Origin: JBQCEE01 sp051960575
GTDB taxonomy: Bacteria; Actinomycetota; Actinomycetes; Mycobacteriales; Jatrophihabitantaceae
Direction of reading: 5' to 3'
Assembly: GCF_051960575.1 (NCBI RefSeq)
Contig: NZ_JBQCEE010000249.1
Location: 1-18,016, forward strand
Length of the DNA stretch: 18,016 bases
Made by a program: the position numbers and the translations under genes. A model generated the notes under the pieces. It was not told the DNA's origin, ran no database searches, and saw only the letters and a program-made list of their open reading frames with translations. Below, one piece after another: positions 6,305-13,306 of this stretch. Position 1 is the stretch's first letter, and every line of letters begins with the position of its first letter.

Positions 6305-6841
6305 TCAACGCCTGTCGAGCGCCGCGAAGGCCGCGTCGACGGTCGTCACCCGCTGCACCGACGCGAGCGCCTCGTCGCGCACGAAGCCCTGGTCGCGCAG
6401 CGTGTGCAGGTAGTCGAAGAGCCCGTCGTAGAAGCCGTCCGGGTCGAGCACCACCACCGGCTTGGCGTGCATGCCGAGCGAGTGCGACGTCCAGGCCTCG
6501 AAGAACTCCTCGAGGGTGCCGATGCCGCCGGGCAGCACGAGGAAGGCGTCGCTGCGCTCGTCCATGATCCGTTTGCGCTCGCGCATGGTGTCGACGACGA
6601 CCAGCTCGTCGGCGGCGTCATCGGCGACCTCGTAGGCCACCAGGTGCTGCGGGATGACGCCCAGGGTGTGCGCGCCGCCGGCACGGGCGGCGGAGGCCAC
6701 CGCCCCCATCATCGAGACCCGCCCGCCGCCACTGACCAGGCCGTGGCCGTCGGCCGCGACCCGGGTGCCGACGGCAGCGGCGAGCGAGACGTATCGGTCG
6801 TCGATGGAGAGCGAGGACGAGCAGAAGACGCAGATGTTCAC
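6305..6841 (-). CDS. LOG family protein (TIGR00730), second of a tandem pair
   Basis: This 178-aa Rossmann-fold protein belongs to the lysine decarboxylase-like/LOG family. Characterised members hydrolyse cytokinin riboside 5'-monophosphate, or more generally nucleoside 5'-monophosphates, to free base and ribose 5-phosphate. Family motifs are clear: SGGGRVSMMGAVA (37-50), MRERKRIM with Arg89/Lys90, and PGGIGTLEE (104-112). The start is GTG 6839-6841, because the protein opens with the standard MNICVFCSSS and the codon overlaps the upstream LOG stop as GTGA (four bases). Further upstream the frame is only antisense-like arginine-rich sequence. It resembles the short Rv1205-type LOG. It is coupled to, and divergent in sequence from, the longer paralogue before it. 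Confidence 0.88.
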   Translation of the reverse strand: MNICVFCSSSLSIDDRYVSLAAAVGTRVAADGHGLVSGGGRVSMMGAVASAARAGGAHTLGVIPQHLVAYEVADDAADELVVVDTMRERKRIMDERSDAFLVLPGGIGTLEEFFEAWTSHSLGMHAKPVVVLDPDGFYDGLFDYLHTLRDQGFVRDEALASVQRVTTVDAAFAALDRR

Positions 6842-7644
6842 GGGTAGCCGAGCTCGCGGATCAGTCCCTCGGTCGCCCGCTCCTCGGCGTCGGCCTGCGG
6901 CGAGGCCGCGTGGTTCGAGCGCAGGATGTGCTCGACGATCTCGTCGATGTCGTCGCTGAGCATGATGAGGTCGAGGTCGGCCTCCTTGATCTTGCCGCCC
7001 TCGAGCAGCGGTCCGCGCAGCCAGTCGATGAGCCCCTGCCAATACGCGACGTCGTAGAGGGCGACCGGGAAGCGCGTGACCTTGTGCGTCTGCACCAGCG
7101 TGAGCGCCTCGAACATCTCGTCGAGCGTGCCGAAGCCGCCCGGCATGATCACGAAGGCCTGGGCGTACTTCACGAACATCGTCTTGCGCGCGAAGAAGTA
7201 CCGGAAGTTGATGCCGATGTCGACCCAGTCGTTCAGGCTCTGCTCGAACGGCAGCTCGATGCCGAGCCCGACCGAGATGCCCCCCCCCTCGGACCCGCCA
7301 CCGTTCACCGCCTCCATCGCGCCGGGGCCGCCGCCGGTGATCACGGCGTAGCCGGCCTCGGCAAGGGCGGCGCCCAGGCGGCGGCCGGCCGCGTACTCGG
7401 GGTGGTCCTGCGGGGTGCGCGCCGACCCGAACACCGAGACCGCCGACGGCAGCTCGGCCAGGGCGCCGAAGCCCTCGACGAACTCGCTCTGGATGCGCAG
7501 CACCCGCCAGGGATCGGTGTGCACCCAGTCCGACGGTCCGCGCGAGTCGAGCAGGCGCTGGTCGGTCGTCCCGGGTTTCACCTGGCCGCCGCGCAGCAGC
7601 ACCGGGCCGCGTTGCTGCTGCTTGCGATCGCGGTCAGCGGCCAT
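6838..7644 (-). CDS. LOG family protein (TIGR00730), first of a tandem pair
   Basis: The product is 268 aa. It contains an N-terminal extension (1-68) with PGTTDQRLLDSRGPSDWVHT, found in the long actinobacterial LOG proteins, then the Rossmann core: SVFGSART (70-77), ITGGGPGAMEAVN (102-114), FFARKTMFVKYA with Arg153, and PGGFGTLDE (168-176). Putative activity is phosphoribohydrolysis of nucleotide monophosphates. ATG 7642-7644 was chosen because the family N-terminus follows directly. It is translationally coupled to the shorter LOG by a 4-base GTGA overlap. A run of nine C bases (7280-7288) falls inside the gene but the frame is intact and the family sequence continues on both sides, so no frameshift is indicated. 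The homologous long form is commonly next to dapE in actinomycetes. Confidence 0.92.
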   Translation of the reverse strand: MAADRDRKQQQRGPVLLRGGQVKPGTTDQRLLDSRGPSDWVHTDPWRVLRIQSEFVEGFGALAELPSAVSVFGSARTPQDHPEYAAGRRLGAALAEAGYAVITGGGPGAMEAVNGGGSEGGGISVGLGIELPFEQSLNDWVDIGINFRYFFARKTMFVKYAQAFVIMPGGFGTLDEMFEALTLVQTHKVTRFPVALYDVAYWQGLIDWLRGPLLEGGKIKEADLDLIMLSDDIDEIVEHILRSNHAASPQADAEERATEGLIRELGYP

Positions 7645-7779
7645 GGGTCACCACCCGATTGCGACGAATTCCGATCAAGGTCTTCTCCTCAGCGATCAAG
7701 GGGTCTAGCTTCCTCCACCAGCGCGAACCGGGAGCAGCCCGGGGCATCGGTGCCACGCGCGGGGGAGGTATGACCAACA
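7645..7779. promoter_or_regulatory. Divergent control region with a 21-base-spaced direct repeat
   Basis: These 135 bases separate the LOG pair and the ScyD-like gene. CGATCAAGG occurs at 7672-7680 and again at 7693-7701, a period of 21 bases or two helical turns, which places both on one DNA face. TAGCTT (7706-7711) could be a -10 for the ScyD-like gene. A GGAGG (7764-7768) lies 11 bases before its ATG. The direct repeat may be an activator site; no family can be assigned. Confidence 0.4.
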
Positions 7780-8973
7780 ATGTCCGTTCCATCCATGACG
7801 AAGCGGCGACGGCGGGTTGTCGCCGGGCTGTCGACGGTCGGTCTGGTCGGCACGACGATGGCCGCGACGTTCGGTGCCGCGCCGGCGCTCGCGCAGGACG
7901 TCAGCCTGCCGCACACCGTCGTCGTGTCGCACCTGAACAACCCGCGACAGCTCGACCTCGTGCCGGCCGACGACGCCCTGCTCATCGCCGAGGCCGGCCG
8001 TGGTGGCCACCAGGCCACCATCACCGATCCCGAGGGCGGCAAGCAGGGCATCGGCTTCACCGGCTCGATCTCGCTCGTGCTCGACCCGGCGCGGTCGGCC
8101 GGTCAGCGTCCGCACCGCATCGTGACCGGCCTGCTCTCCGCCGGCGCTGCGGAGGCCGCGCCCGGCCAACCCGTCGGCAGCGGCGCGGTCGGCTCCGACG
8201 GCGTCGCCGCGAACCGGCTCGGCAGCATCGCGGTGCAGGAGACCTACTTCCCGGCCAACTTGCCGGCGAACCGCCAGAACGGGCGGCTGCTGCTCACCAG
8301 GCCCTACCAGTCGCAGAAGACGTCGGTCGCGAACATCACCGCGTTCGAGCGGCGGCACGACCCGGACGGCAAGGGCTTCGACTCCGACCCGTACGCGGTC
8401 ATCGACTACCGCGGCGGGTGGCTGGTCGCGGATGCCGCGGGCAACGACGTCCTCAAGGTGTCGCGCACCGGTGCGGTGAGCGTCTTCCACGTCTTCCCGA
8501 ACGTCACCACCGGCCCGTGCGCCTCGCAGTACGACCCGAAGAAGCCGTTCAAGGGCTGCAACTTCGTGCCGACCTCGATGGCGGCCGACAGCCACGGCAA
8601 CGTCTACGTCGGCGGGCTCAGCAGCCTCACGCCCGGTCAGGGACAGGTCGTCGAGCTCAACGCGCGGGGTCACCGGGTCGCCACCTGGTTCGGCTTCTCG
8701 GCAGTCACCGGCGTGGCCCTCGGCCGCGACGGCTCGGTGTACGTCAGCCAGCTGTTCGCCCCGCAGGCACACCCGTTCAACCCGCAGATCACCGGCGTGC
8801 TGACCCGCGTGCACAACGGGACGCGGCAGAACACCGACGTGCCGTTCCCGGCCGGCGTCGCGGTCGACTCGCACAACAACGTCTACGTGTCGGCGTGGTC
8901 GATCATGCCGGCCGGCGGTGCGGGCATCCCAGGGGTCGACACCTCGGGCCAGGTCTGGCGCCTGCACTTCTGA
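7780..8973 (+). CDS. Secreted ScyD/ScyE-like beta-propeller protein
   Basis: This 397-aa exported protein carries an N-terminal signal peptide: KRRRR (9-12 region), a hydrophobic stretch to ~32, and an AxA-type cleavage site at about residue 38 (APALA before QDV). The mature part has NHL-like beta-propeller blades, visible as repeated P/V-x-[SG]-[MV]-A-x-[DG]-x(2)-G/N-x-VYV strands: PTSMAADSHGNVYVGG, VTGVALGRDGSVYVSQ and PAGVAVDSHNNVYVSA. This resembles the ScyD/ScyE family, named from cyanobacterial scytonemin clusters but common in actinobacteria with no known role. Two cysteines (PCASQYDP and KGCNF) may form a disulfide. The start is ATG 7780 with GGAGG 11 bases upstream; ATG 7795 is a weaker alternative. 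No scytonemin genes are nearby. Confidence 0.82.
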   Translation: MSVPSMTKRRRRVVAGLSTVGLVGTTMAATFGAAPALAQDVSLPHTVVVSHLNNPRQLDLVPADDALLIAEAGRGGHQATITDPEGGKQGIGFTGSISLVLDPARSAGQRPHRIVTGLLSAGAAEAAPGQPVGSGAVGSDGVAANRLGSIAVQETYFPANLPANRQNGRLLLTRPYQSQKTSVANITAFERRHDPDGKGFDSDPYAVIDYRGGWLVADAAGNDVLKVSRTGAVSVFHVFPNVTTGPCASQYDPKKPFKGCNFVPTSMAADSHGNVYVGGLSSLTPGQGQVVELNARGHRVATWFGFSAVTGVALGRDGSVYVSQLFAPQAHPFNPQITGVLTRVHNGTRQNTDVPFPAGVAVDSHNNVYVSAWSIMPAGGAGIPGVDTSGQVWRLHF

Positions 8974-8990
8974 CGCCGGACGAAGCACAC

Positions 8991-9022
8991 GGGGGCGCGT
9001 CCACCACGGTCGGCGCGCCCCC
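8991..9022. terminator. Inverted repeat between convergent ScyD-like gene and dapE
   Basis: GGGGGCGCG (8991-8999) pairs perfectly with CGCGCCCCC (9014-9022) around a 14-base loop. It lies 17 bases after the ScyD-like stop and 29 bases after the dapE stop on the other strand. Without T-tracts it is a U-less hairpin, which may serve as a bidirectional terminator or mRNA 3'-end stabiliser. Confidence 0.5.
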
Positions 9023-9051
9023 TGCGCGTCGCGGCCACGCCCACGCGTCGG

Positions 9052-10134
9052 CTATGCCCGCAGGAAGCGGACGAGCGCGTCCTCGCAGTCGAGCACCTGC
9101 TGCACCGGCACGTGCTCCTCGGGCTTGTGCGCCAGGTTCGGGTCGCCCGGCCCGAAGTTGACGGCCGGGATGCCGAGCACGCCGAAGCGGGCGACGTCCG
9201 TCCAGCCGAGCTTGGCCCGTGCCGGCCGGCCGGTCGCGGCGACCATCGCAGCGGCGACGGGGGCATCGAGCCCCGGCCGCGCGGCCGGCGCCGAGTCGAC
9301 GATCTCGACGTCGAAGCCCGCGAACACCGAGCGGACGTGGGCCTCGGCGTCGGCCTCCGTCCGGTCGGGCGCGAAGCGCAGGTTGACCGTCACCCGGCAC
9401 TCGTCGGGGATGACGTTGCCCGCCACTCCCCCGCTGATCGCGACGGCGTTGAGCCCCTCGCGGTAGGTGAGGCCGTCGACGTCGACGGTGCGCGCCTCGT
9501 ACGCCGCGAGCCGCGCGAGCACCGGCGCCGCCTCGTGGATCGCGTTGCGCCCGAGCCACGAGCGGGCGCTGTGCGCCCGCACGCCGGTCGTGGTGATCAC
9601 CGCGCGCATCGTGCCCTGGCAGCCGCCCTCGATGACGCCGTCGGTCGGCTCGAGCAGCACGGCGAAGTCGCCGGCGAGCGCGTCGCCCCGCCCGGCCGCG
9701 ACGAGCCGGTTCAGCCCGTTGCGCGCGGCCTCGACCTCCTCGCAGTCGTAGCAGACGAAGGTGAGGTCGACCCGCGGGTCGAGCGCGCCGGTGCCGACGA
9801 GGTGGGCCACGCGCAGCAGCACCGCCACGCCGGACTTCATGTCGGCGGTGCCGCAGCCGTGCAGCACGCCGTCGACCAGCCGCGAGGGCACGTTGTCCGC
9901 GATCGGCACCGTGTCGAGATGCCCCGCGAGCACGACCCGCTGCGGGCGGCCGAGCCCGGTGCGGGCCAGCACGACGTTGCCCCAGCGCTCGACGGCCAGG
10001 CCGGGCAGCGCGGCGAGGGCGGCCGCGACCAGGTCGGCCAGCTGCTGCTCGTCGCCGGACACCGACGGCACGTCGACGAGCGCCGCGGTCAGCGTCGCGG
10101 CGTCCAGGCTGAGGTCCAGGGACGACGCAGGCAC
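9052..10134 (-). CDS. dapE: Succinyl-diaminopimelate desuccinylase
   Basis: This 360-aa M20-family dizinc amidohydrolase hydrolyses N-succinyl-LL-diaminopimelate in the lysine/meso-DAP pathway, in the cytoplasm. Metal and catalytic residues are visible: His72 and Asp74 (GHLDTVP), Asp98 (GTADMKSG), Glu132-Glu133 (YDCEEVEAARNG), Glu162 (LLEPTDG) and His336 (NLAHKPEEHVP). The segment EGGCQGTMRAVI and the dimerisation domain from ~178 fit actinobacterial DapE. GTG 10132-10134 is preferred because TAGCCT ends six bases upstream, which implies a leaderless mRNA. The overlapping ATG at 10134-10136 is out of frame. It is divergent from dapD, so two steps of the succinylase branch share a 53-base promoter region. 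The intervening aminotransferase (dapC) is not in this window. Confidence 0.94.
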   Translation of the reverse strand: MPASSLDLSLDAATLTAALVDVPSVSGDEQQLADLVAAALAALPGLAVERWGNVVLARTGLGRPQRVVLAGHLDTVPIADNVPSRLVDGVLHGCGTADMKSGVAVLLRVAHLVGTGALDPRVDLTFVCYDCEEVEAARNGLNRLVAAGRGDALAGDFAVLLEPTDGVIEGGCQGTMRAVITTTGVRAHSARSWLGRNAIHEAAPVLARLAAYEARTVDVDGLTYREGLNAVAISGGVAGNVIPDECRVTVNLRFAPDRTEADAEAHVRSVFAGFDVEIVDSAPAARPGLDAPVAAAMVAATGRPARAKLGWTDVARFGVLGIPAVNFGPGDPNLAHKPEEHVPVQQVLDCEDALVRFLRA

Positions 10135-10140
10135 ATCCGC

Positions 10141-10146
10141 AGGCTA
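10141..10146 (-). promoter_or_regulatory. Probable leaderless -10 for dapE
   Basis: On the minus strand TAGCCT (TANNNT) ends six bases before the GTG of dapE. It lies in the 53-base dapE/dapD divergent region, so the -35 areas of the two promoters must interleave. Confidence 0.5.
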
Positions 10147-10174
10147 CGCAACGGTTCCTGTCAGCCCGGCTCGT

Positions 10175-10180
10175 TACCCT
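10175..10180 (+). promoter_or_regulatory. Probable leaderless -10 for dapD
   Basis: TACCCT ends seven bases before GTG 10188, and no Shine-Dalgarno is visible. The geometry mirrors that of dapE on the opposite strand. Confidence 0.5.
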
Positions 10181-10187
10181 GGCACGC

Positions 10188-11144
10188 GTGACCGGGGACG
10201 AGACGACCGACGTGAACACGCAGCGCCGCGCCTGGGGTTTCGGCCTCGCCACCACCGCCGCCGACGGCAAGGTGCTCGACACGTGGTTCCCCGCGCCGGC
10301 GCTGGGCACCGCGCCGGCCGACGCCACCGAGCCGCCCGAGCTCGCCGCGCTGGCCGGCGAGGACAAGGCACGTGGCGTCACCACGGCCGTCGTCCGCGTC
10401 GAGATCGACCTCGGCACCGCGCCCGCCGACGTGCCCGACGTCTACCTGCGGCTGCACCTGCTCTCGCACCGGCTCGTCCGCCCGCACGAGGTCTCCCTCG
10501 ACGGCATCTTCGGCGTGCTGCCGAACGTCGTCTGGACGACCGCGGGGCCCTGCGCCGTCGAGGGGTTCGAGACCGTCCGCGCCGCGCTCAAGGCGGCCGG
10601 CCCGGTGCAGGTGCTCGGGGTCGACAAGTTCCCCCGCATGGTCGACTACGTGCTGCCCGCCGGCGTGCGCATCGCCGACGCCGACCGGGTGCGTCTCGGC
10701 GCACACCTGGCGTCCGGCACCACCGTCATGCACGAGGGCTTCGTGAACTACAACGCCGGCACGCTCGGCGCCTCGATGGTCGAGGGACGCATCTCGGCCG
10801 GCGTCGTCGTCGACGACGGCTCCGACGTCGGCGGGGGCGCGTCGATCATGGGCACGCTGTCCGGTGGCGGCAAGGAGACGATCCGCGTCGGGCGCCGCTG
10901 CCTGATCGGCGCGAACGCCGGCATCGGCATCTCGCTCGGCGACGACTGCATCGTCGAGGCGGGCACCTACATCACCGCGGGCTCGAAGCTCACGCTGCCC
11001 GACGGCCGGGTGGTGAAGGCCGCCGAGCTCTCCGGTCAGGACGGCTGGCAGTTCTGGCGCAACAGCACCACCGGCGCGCTCGAGGCGCGCCCCCGCGCCG
11101 GCTCCGGCGTCGCCCTCAACGAAGCGCTGCACGCCAACGACTGA
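10188..11144 (+). CDS. dapD: Tetrahydrodipicolinate N-succinyltransferase
   Basis: This 318-aa enzyme transfers succinyl from succinyl-CoA to tetrahydrodipicolinate, the entry step of the succinylase branch to meso-DAP and lysine. Length and sequence match the actinobacterial DapD type (Rv1201c is 317 aa). There is an alpha/beta N-terminal domain (1-155), a left-handed beta-helix (about 160-265, e.g. GAHLASGTTVMHEGFVNYN and GRRCLIGANAGIGISLGDD) and a C-terminal cap. SMVEGRISAG carries Glu199, the position and context of the catalytic glutamate of the mycobacterial enzyme. The start is GTG 10188, supported by the family N-terminus and the TACCCT box. The stop TGA overlaps the ATG of the next gene by one base (TGATG), indicating translational coupling. 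Confidence 0.96.
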   Translation: MTGDETTDVNTQRRAWGFGLATTAADGKVLDTWFPAPALGTAPADATEPPELAALAGEDKARGVTTAVVRVEIDLGTAPADVPDVYLRLHLLSHRLVRPHEVSLDGIFGVLPNVVWTTAGPCAVEGFETVRAALKAAGPVQVLGVDKFPRMVDYVLPAGVRIADADRVRLGAHLASGTTVMHEGFVNYNAGTLGASMVEGRISAGVVVDDGSDVGGGASIMGTLSGGGKETIRVGRRCLIGANAGIGISLGDDCIVEAGTYITAGSKLTLPDGRVVKAAELSGQDGWQFWRNSTTGALEARPRAGSGVALNEALHAND

Positions 11145-11968
11145 TGTCGCGCTCCACCCGGCTCACCATCACCCTCGTCGCGGTCGTCGCGCTCGTCGTC
11201 GGCGTCTGGTACGGCGGGCGCGCCCTCTGGGACAAGGCGAAGGACGCGTTCCGCAGCGACGGCTGCTCGATCAGCGGCTACGACCTCGACCCCGAGCAGG
11301 CCTCGGTCGCCGCCACGATGGTCGGCGCCGTCGCCAAGCACCGTCCGGCGCTGCCCGAGCGGGCGAGCGTGCTCGTCCTCGCGGCCGGCCTGCAGGAGAG
11401 CAAGTTGCACAACCTCAAGCCGAACGAGGGCGACCGCGACAGCGTGGGCGTGCTGCAGCAGCGACCGTCGCAGGGGTGGGGCGGCGGCCACGCGGACGTG
11501 CTGAACGACGTCGGCGAGGCGACCAAGGAGTTCCTGGACGCCATGGTGAAGGTGCCGCGCTGGCGCACCCGGCCCCTCGCCGAGGTCGTGCAGGCGGTGC
11601 AGATCTCGGCCGACGGCTCGGCCTACGCCAAGCACGAGCCGGAGGCGCTGGCGATCGCGCAGGCGCTCGACGGCACGCAGCCCGCGGGCATCAGCTGCGA
11701 CTTCGAGGCACCGACAGCCGTCGCCTCGACCGCGCGGGTGGCCCAGCTGGTCAGCTCGGACCTCCCGATCGCCGCCCCGGTCGCGTCCCTCGACGCGGTG
11801 CACGTCGCCGGCGCCCACTGGCAGACCGCGGCGTGGTTCGTCGCCTGGAGCTACCAGCTCGGCATCGAGCGGGTCGACTACGACCACCACACCTGGACGC
11901 GCACCGGCGGCTGGAAGACCTCGGCCGCCCCGGCGACCGAGGTCGTCGCCACCATGTACCGCAAGTAG
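11144..11968 (+). CDS. Membrane-anchored lysozyme-like (transglycosylase-type) protein
   Basis: This 274-aa protein starts at ATG 11144 inside the dapD stop (TGATG). It has an N-terminal membrane anchor (about residues 8-25, LTITLVAVVALVVGVWY) and an extracytoplasmic part. Residues ~50-165 resemble the lysozyme-like domain found in many actinobacterial hypothetical proteins: AAGLQESKLHNL with Glu85 as a candidate catalytic acid, then GDRDSVGVLQQRPSQGWG (96-113), a hallmark of that group. Such proteins are often labelled transglycosylase-like, or mislabelled heavy metal transporter, and are not biochemically defined. The C-terminal ~100 residues (VHVAGAHWQTAAWFVAWSYQ region) form a second conserved part of unknown function. 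Coupling to dapD suggests a link between DAP supply and wall turnover. Its stop lies one base from the convergent ferredoxin stop. Confidence 0.75.
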   Translation: MSRSTRLTITLVAVVALVVGVWYGGRALWDKAKDAFRSDGCSISGYDLDPEQASVAATMVGAVAKHRPALPERASVLVLAAGLQESKLHNLKPNEGDRDSVGVLQQRPSQGWGGGHADVLNDVGEATKEFLDAMVKVPRWRTRPLAEVVQAVQISADGSAYAKHEPEALAIAQALDGTQPAGISCDFEAPTAVASTARVAQLVSSDLPIAAPVASLDAVHVAGAHWQTAAWFVAWSYQLGIERVDYDHHTWTRTGGWKTSAAPATEVVATMYRK

Positions 11969-11969
11969 A

Positions 11970-12296
11970 TCAGTGGTCTGCAGACCCCGCGGGGCGGCTC
12001 TTCACGAACTCGGGGTCGTGCTCGGTCTTGCCGACCTTGGACGCGCCGCCGGGCGAGCCGAGGTCGCGGAAGAAGTCGGCGTTGGCGGCGGTGTAGTCGC
12101 GCCACTGCTCGGGCAGGTCGTCCTCGTAGAAGATCGCCTCGACCGGGCAGACCGGCTCGCAGGCACCGCAGTCGACGCACTCGTCGGGGTGGATGTAGAG
12201 CATCCGCTCGCCCTCATAGATGCAGTCGACCGGGCACTCCTCGATGCACGCCTTGTCCAGCACATCGACGCACGGCTCGGCGATCACGTAGGTCAC
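11970..12296 (-). CDS. fdxA: 7Fe ferredoxin ([3Fe-4S][4Fe-4S])
   Basis: This 108-aa cytoplasmic electron carrier shows the pattern C9-x7-C17-x3-C21P and C40-x2-C43-x2-C46-x3-C50P. In the 7Fe family C9, C17 and C50 hold the 3Fe-4S cluster, and C21, C40, C43 and C46 hold the 4Fe-4S cluster. Cys25 is an extra, non-ligand position also seen in relatives. The missing second cysteine of a classical CxxCxxC motif rules out an 8Fe type. The C-terminal extension (LPEQWRDYTAANADFFRDLG) is that of actinobacterial FdxA/FdxC. The start is GTG 12294-12296, fixed by GAGGAG five bases upstream (plus-strand 12302-12307). It is divergent from the GNAT gene with about 32 bases between. In many actinomycetes dapC follows this gene; here a convergent lysozyme-like gene does. 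Confidence 0.95.
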   Translation of the reverse strand: MTYVIAEPCVDVLDKACIEECPVDCIYEGERMLYIHPDECVDCGACEPVCPVEAIFYEDDLPEQWRDYTAANADFFRDLGSPGGASKVGKTEHDPEFVKSRPAGSADH

Positions 12297-12328
12297 GGGC
12301 GCTCCTCACGCAACGAATCACTCCTGCG

Positions 12329-13306
12329 ATGCTGAAGAGTATGCCGGGCGGGATCGAGTCGAGTTGGGTGGGGCGGCGCGTCAGTGTGCGCCGTGTGATC
12401 GCGGTCGCGGACGACGGCCGCGCGCAGTTCGGCGACGTGGTCGGTGATCTCGTCGACCTCGCCCCCGATGCCGCCGTCGTCGAGCAGCGCGGCGAGCTGG
12501 TGCGCATCGATCCGCGGACCGTCGCCATCGCCCGGCTGGTGCCGCCGTCGACCGCCGAGGAGCTCGCGCTCGAGGCGGTCGTCGCCCGCGGCTGGCGACC
12601 GGCCGAGCACGCCGAGCTCGGCGGCTGGCAGCTGCGGGCCGATCAGGGGTTCACCAAGCGCGCCAACTCGGTGCTGCCGCTGCGCCCGCCCGGGCTGCCG
12701 GTCGGCGAGGCGATCGAGCAGGCACCCGCCTGGTACGCCGAACGCGGGCTGCCGCTGCTGTTCTCGGTGCCGACCGAGTCGCGCCGCCTGCTCGACGCCG
12801 ATCTCGGCGAGCGGGGCTTCGCCCCGGAGCTCGACGCAGCGGTCATGACCACCCGGCTGCCGGGCACGACCGAGCCCGCCGACGGCGTCGAGCTCACGGC
12901 CGAGCCGGACGACGCGTGGCTGGCCCGCTGGTCACGGGGCGCCGAGTCGCCGGAGCTCGCCCGCGCCGTCCTCACCCGCCACGACACCGTGGTGTTCGCG
13001 TCGGTGCGCGACGGCGGCGCGACGATCGCCATCGGACGCGGTGTCGTCGACGAGGACTGGCTGGGCGTGTTCGCCGTCGAGGTCGCACCCGAGCGGCGGC
13101 GCGAGGGCCTGGCCCGCCGCATCGTCCAGGCGCTCTGGGGCTGGGGTCGTGAGCACGGCGCGGCACGCAGCTACCTGCAGGTCGAGGTCGACTCCGAGCC
13201 CGCGGTCGCGCTTTACGAGTCGCTCGGCTACCACGTGCACCACGCCTACCGCTATCGGCGCGACCCCGTGGCCGGGCCCGGCGTCGCGCCGGTGGACGGC
13301 TGCTGA
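12329..13306 (+). CDS. GNAT N-acetyltransferase with N-terminal SH3-like domain
   Basis: The 325-aa product has two parts. An N-terminal SH3-like barrel (about 13-73, VGRRVSVRR ... VAIARLVPP) resembles that of the Rv0428c-type acetyltransferases. A GNAT region follows from about 80, probably a degenerate first half and a canonical second half at ~185-310. Acetyl-CoA-binding motif A is visible as VFAVEVAPERRREGLARRI (248-264), and a typical motif B as PAVALYESLGYHVHHAY. The substrate is unknown. The start could be ATG 12329 or ATG 12341; the latter gives 321 aa and a family-like N-terminus. No Shine-Dalgarno decides between them. The last 55 bases overlap the convergent DUF6113 gene. Gene order fdxA - GNAT - DUF6113 - mshB is common in actinomycetes. 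Confidence 0.87.
   Translation: MLKSMPGGIESSWVGRRVSVRRVIAVADDGRAQFGDVVGDLVDLAPDAAVVEQRGELVRIDPRTVAIARLVPPSTAEELALEAVVARGWRPAEHAELGGWQLRADQGFTKRANSVLPLRPPGLPVGEAIEQAPAWYAERGLPLLFSVPTESRRLLDADLGERGFAPELDAAVMTTRLPGTTEPADGVELTAEPDDAWLARWSRGAESPELARAVLTRHDTVVFASVRDGGATIAIGRGVVDEDWLGVFAVEVAPERRREGLARRIVQALWGWGREHGAARSYLQVEVDSEPAVALYESLGYHVHHAYRYRRDPVAGPGVAPVDGC

Noticed and set aside
7280..7288. Run of nine C bases as a possible frameshift in the long LOG gene
   Set aside because: Family motifs on both sides are in the same frame, so the gene is intact as written.
7705..8988. A 427-codon minus-strand open frame opposite the ScyD-like gene
   Set aside because: It shows no family motif. The plus-strand gene has a signal peptide, Shine-Dalgarno and repeat blades.
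9761..11143. Long upstream extension of the lysozyme-like gene through dapD and part of dapE
   Set aside because: The frame is open by GC bias only. The ATG at 11144 is followed directly by a membrane anchor and overlaps the dapD stop, so it is the real start.
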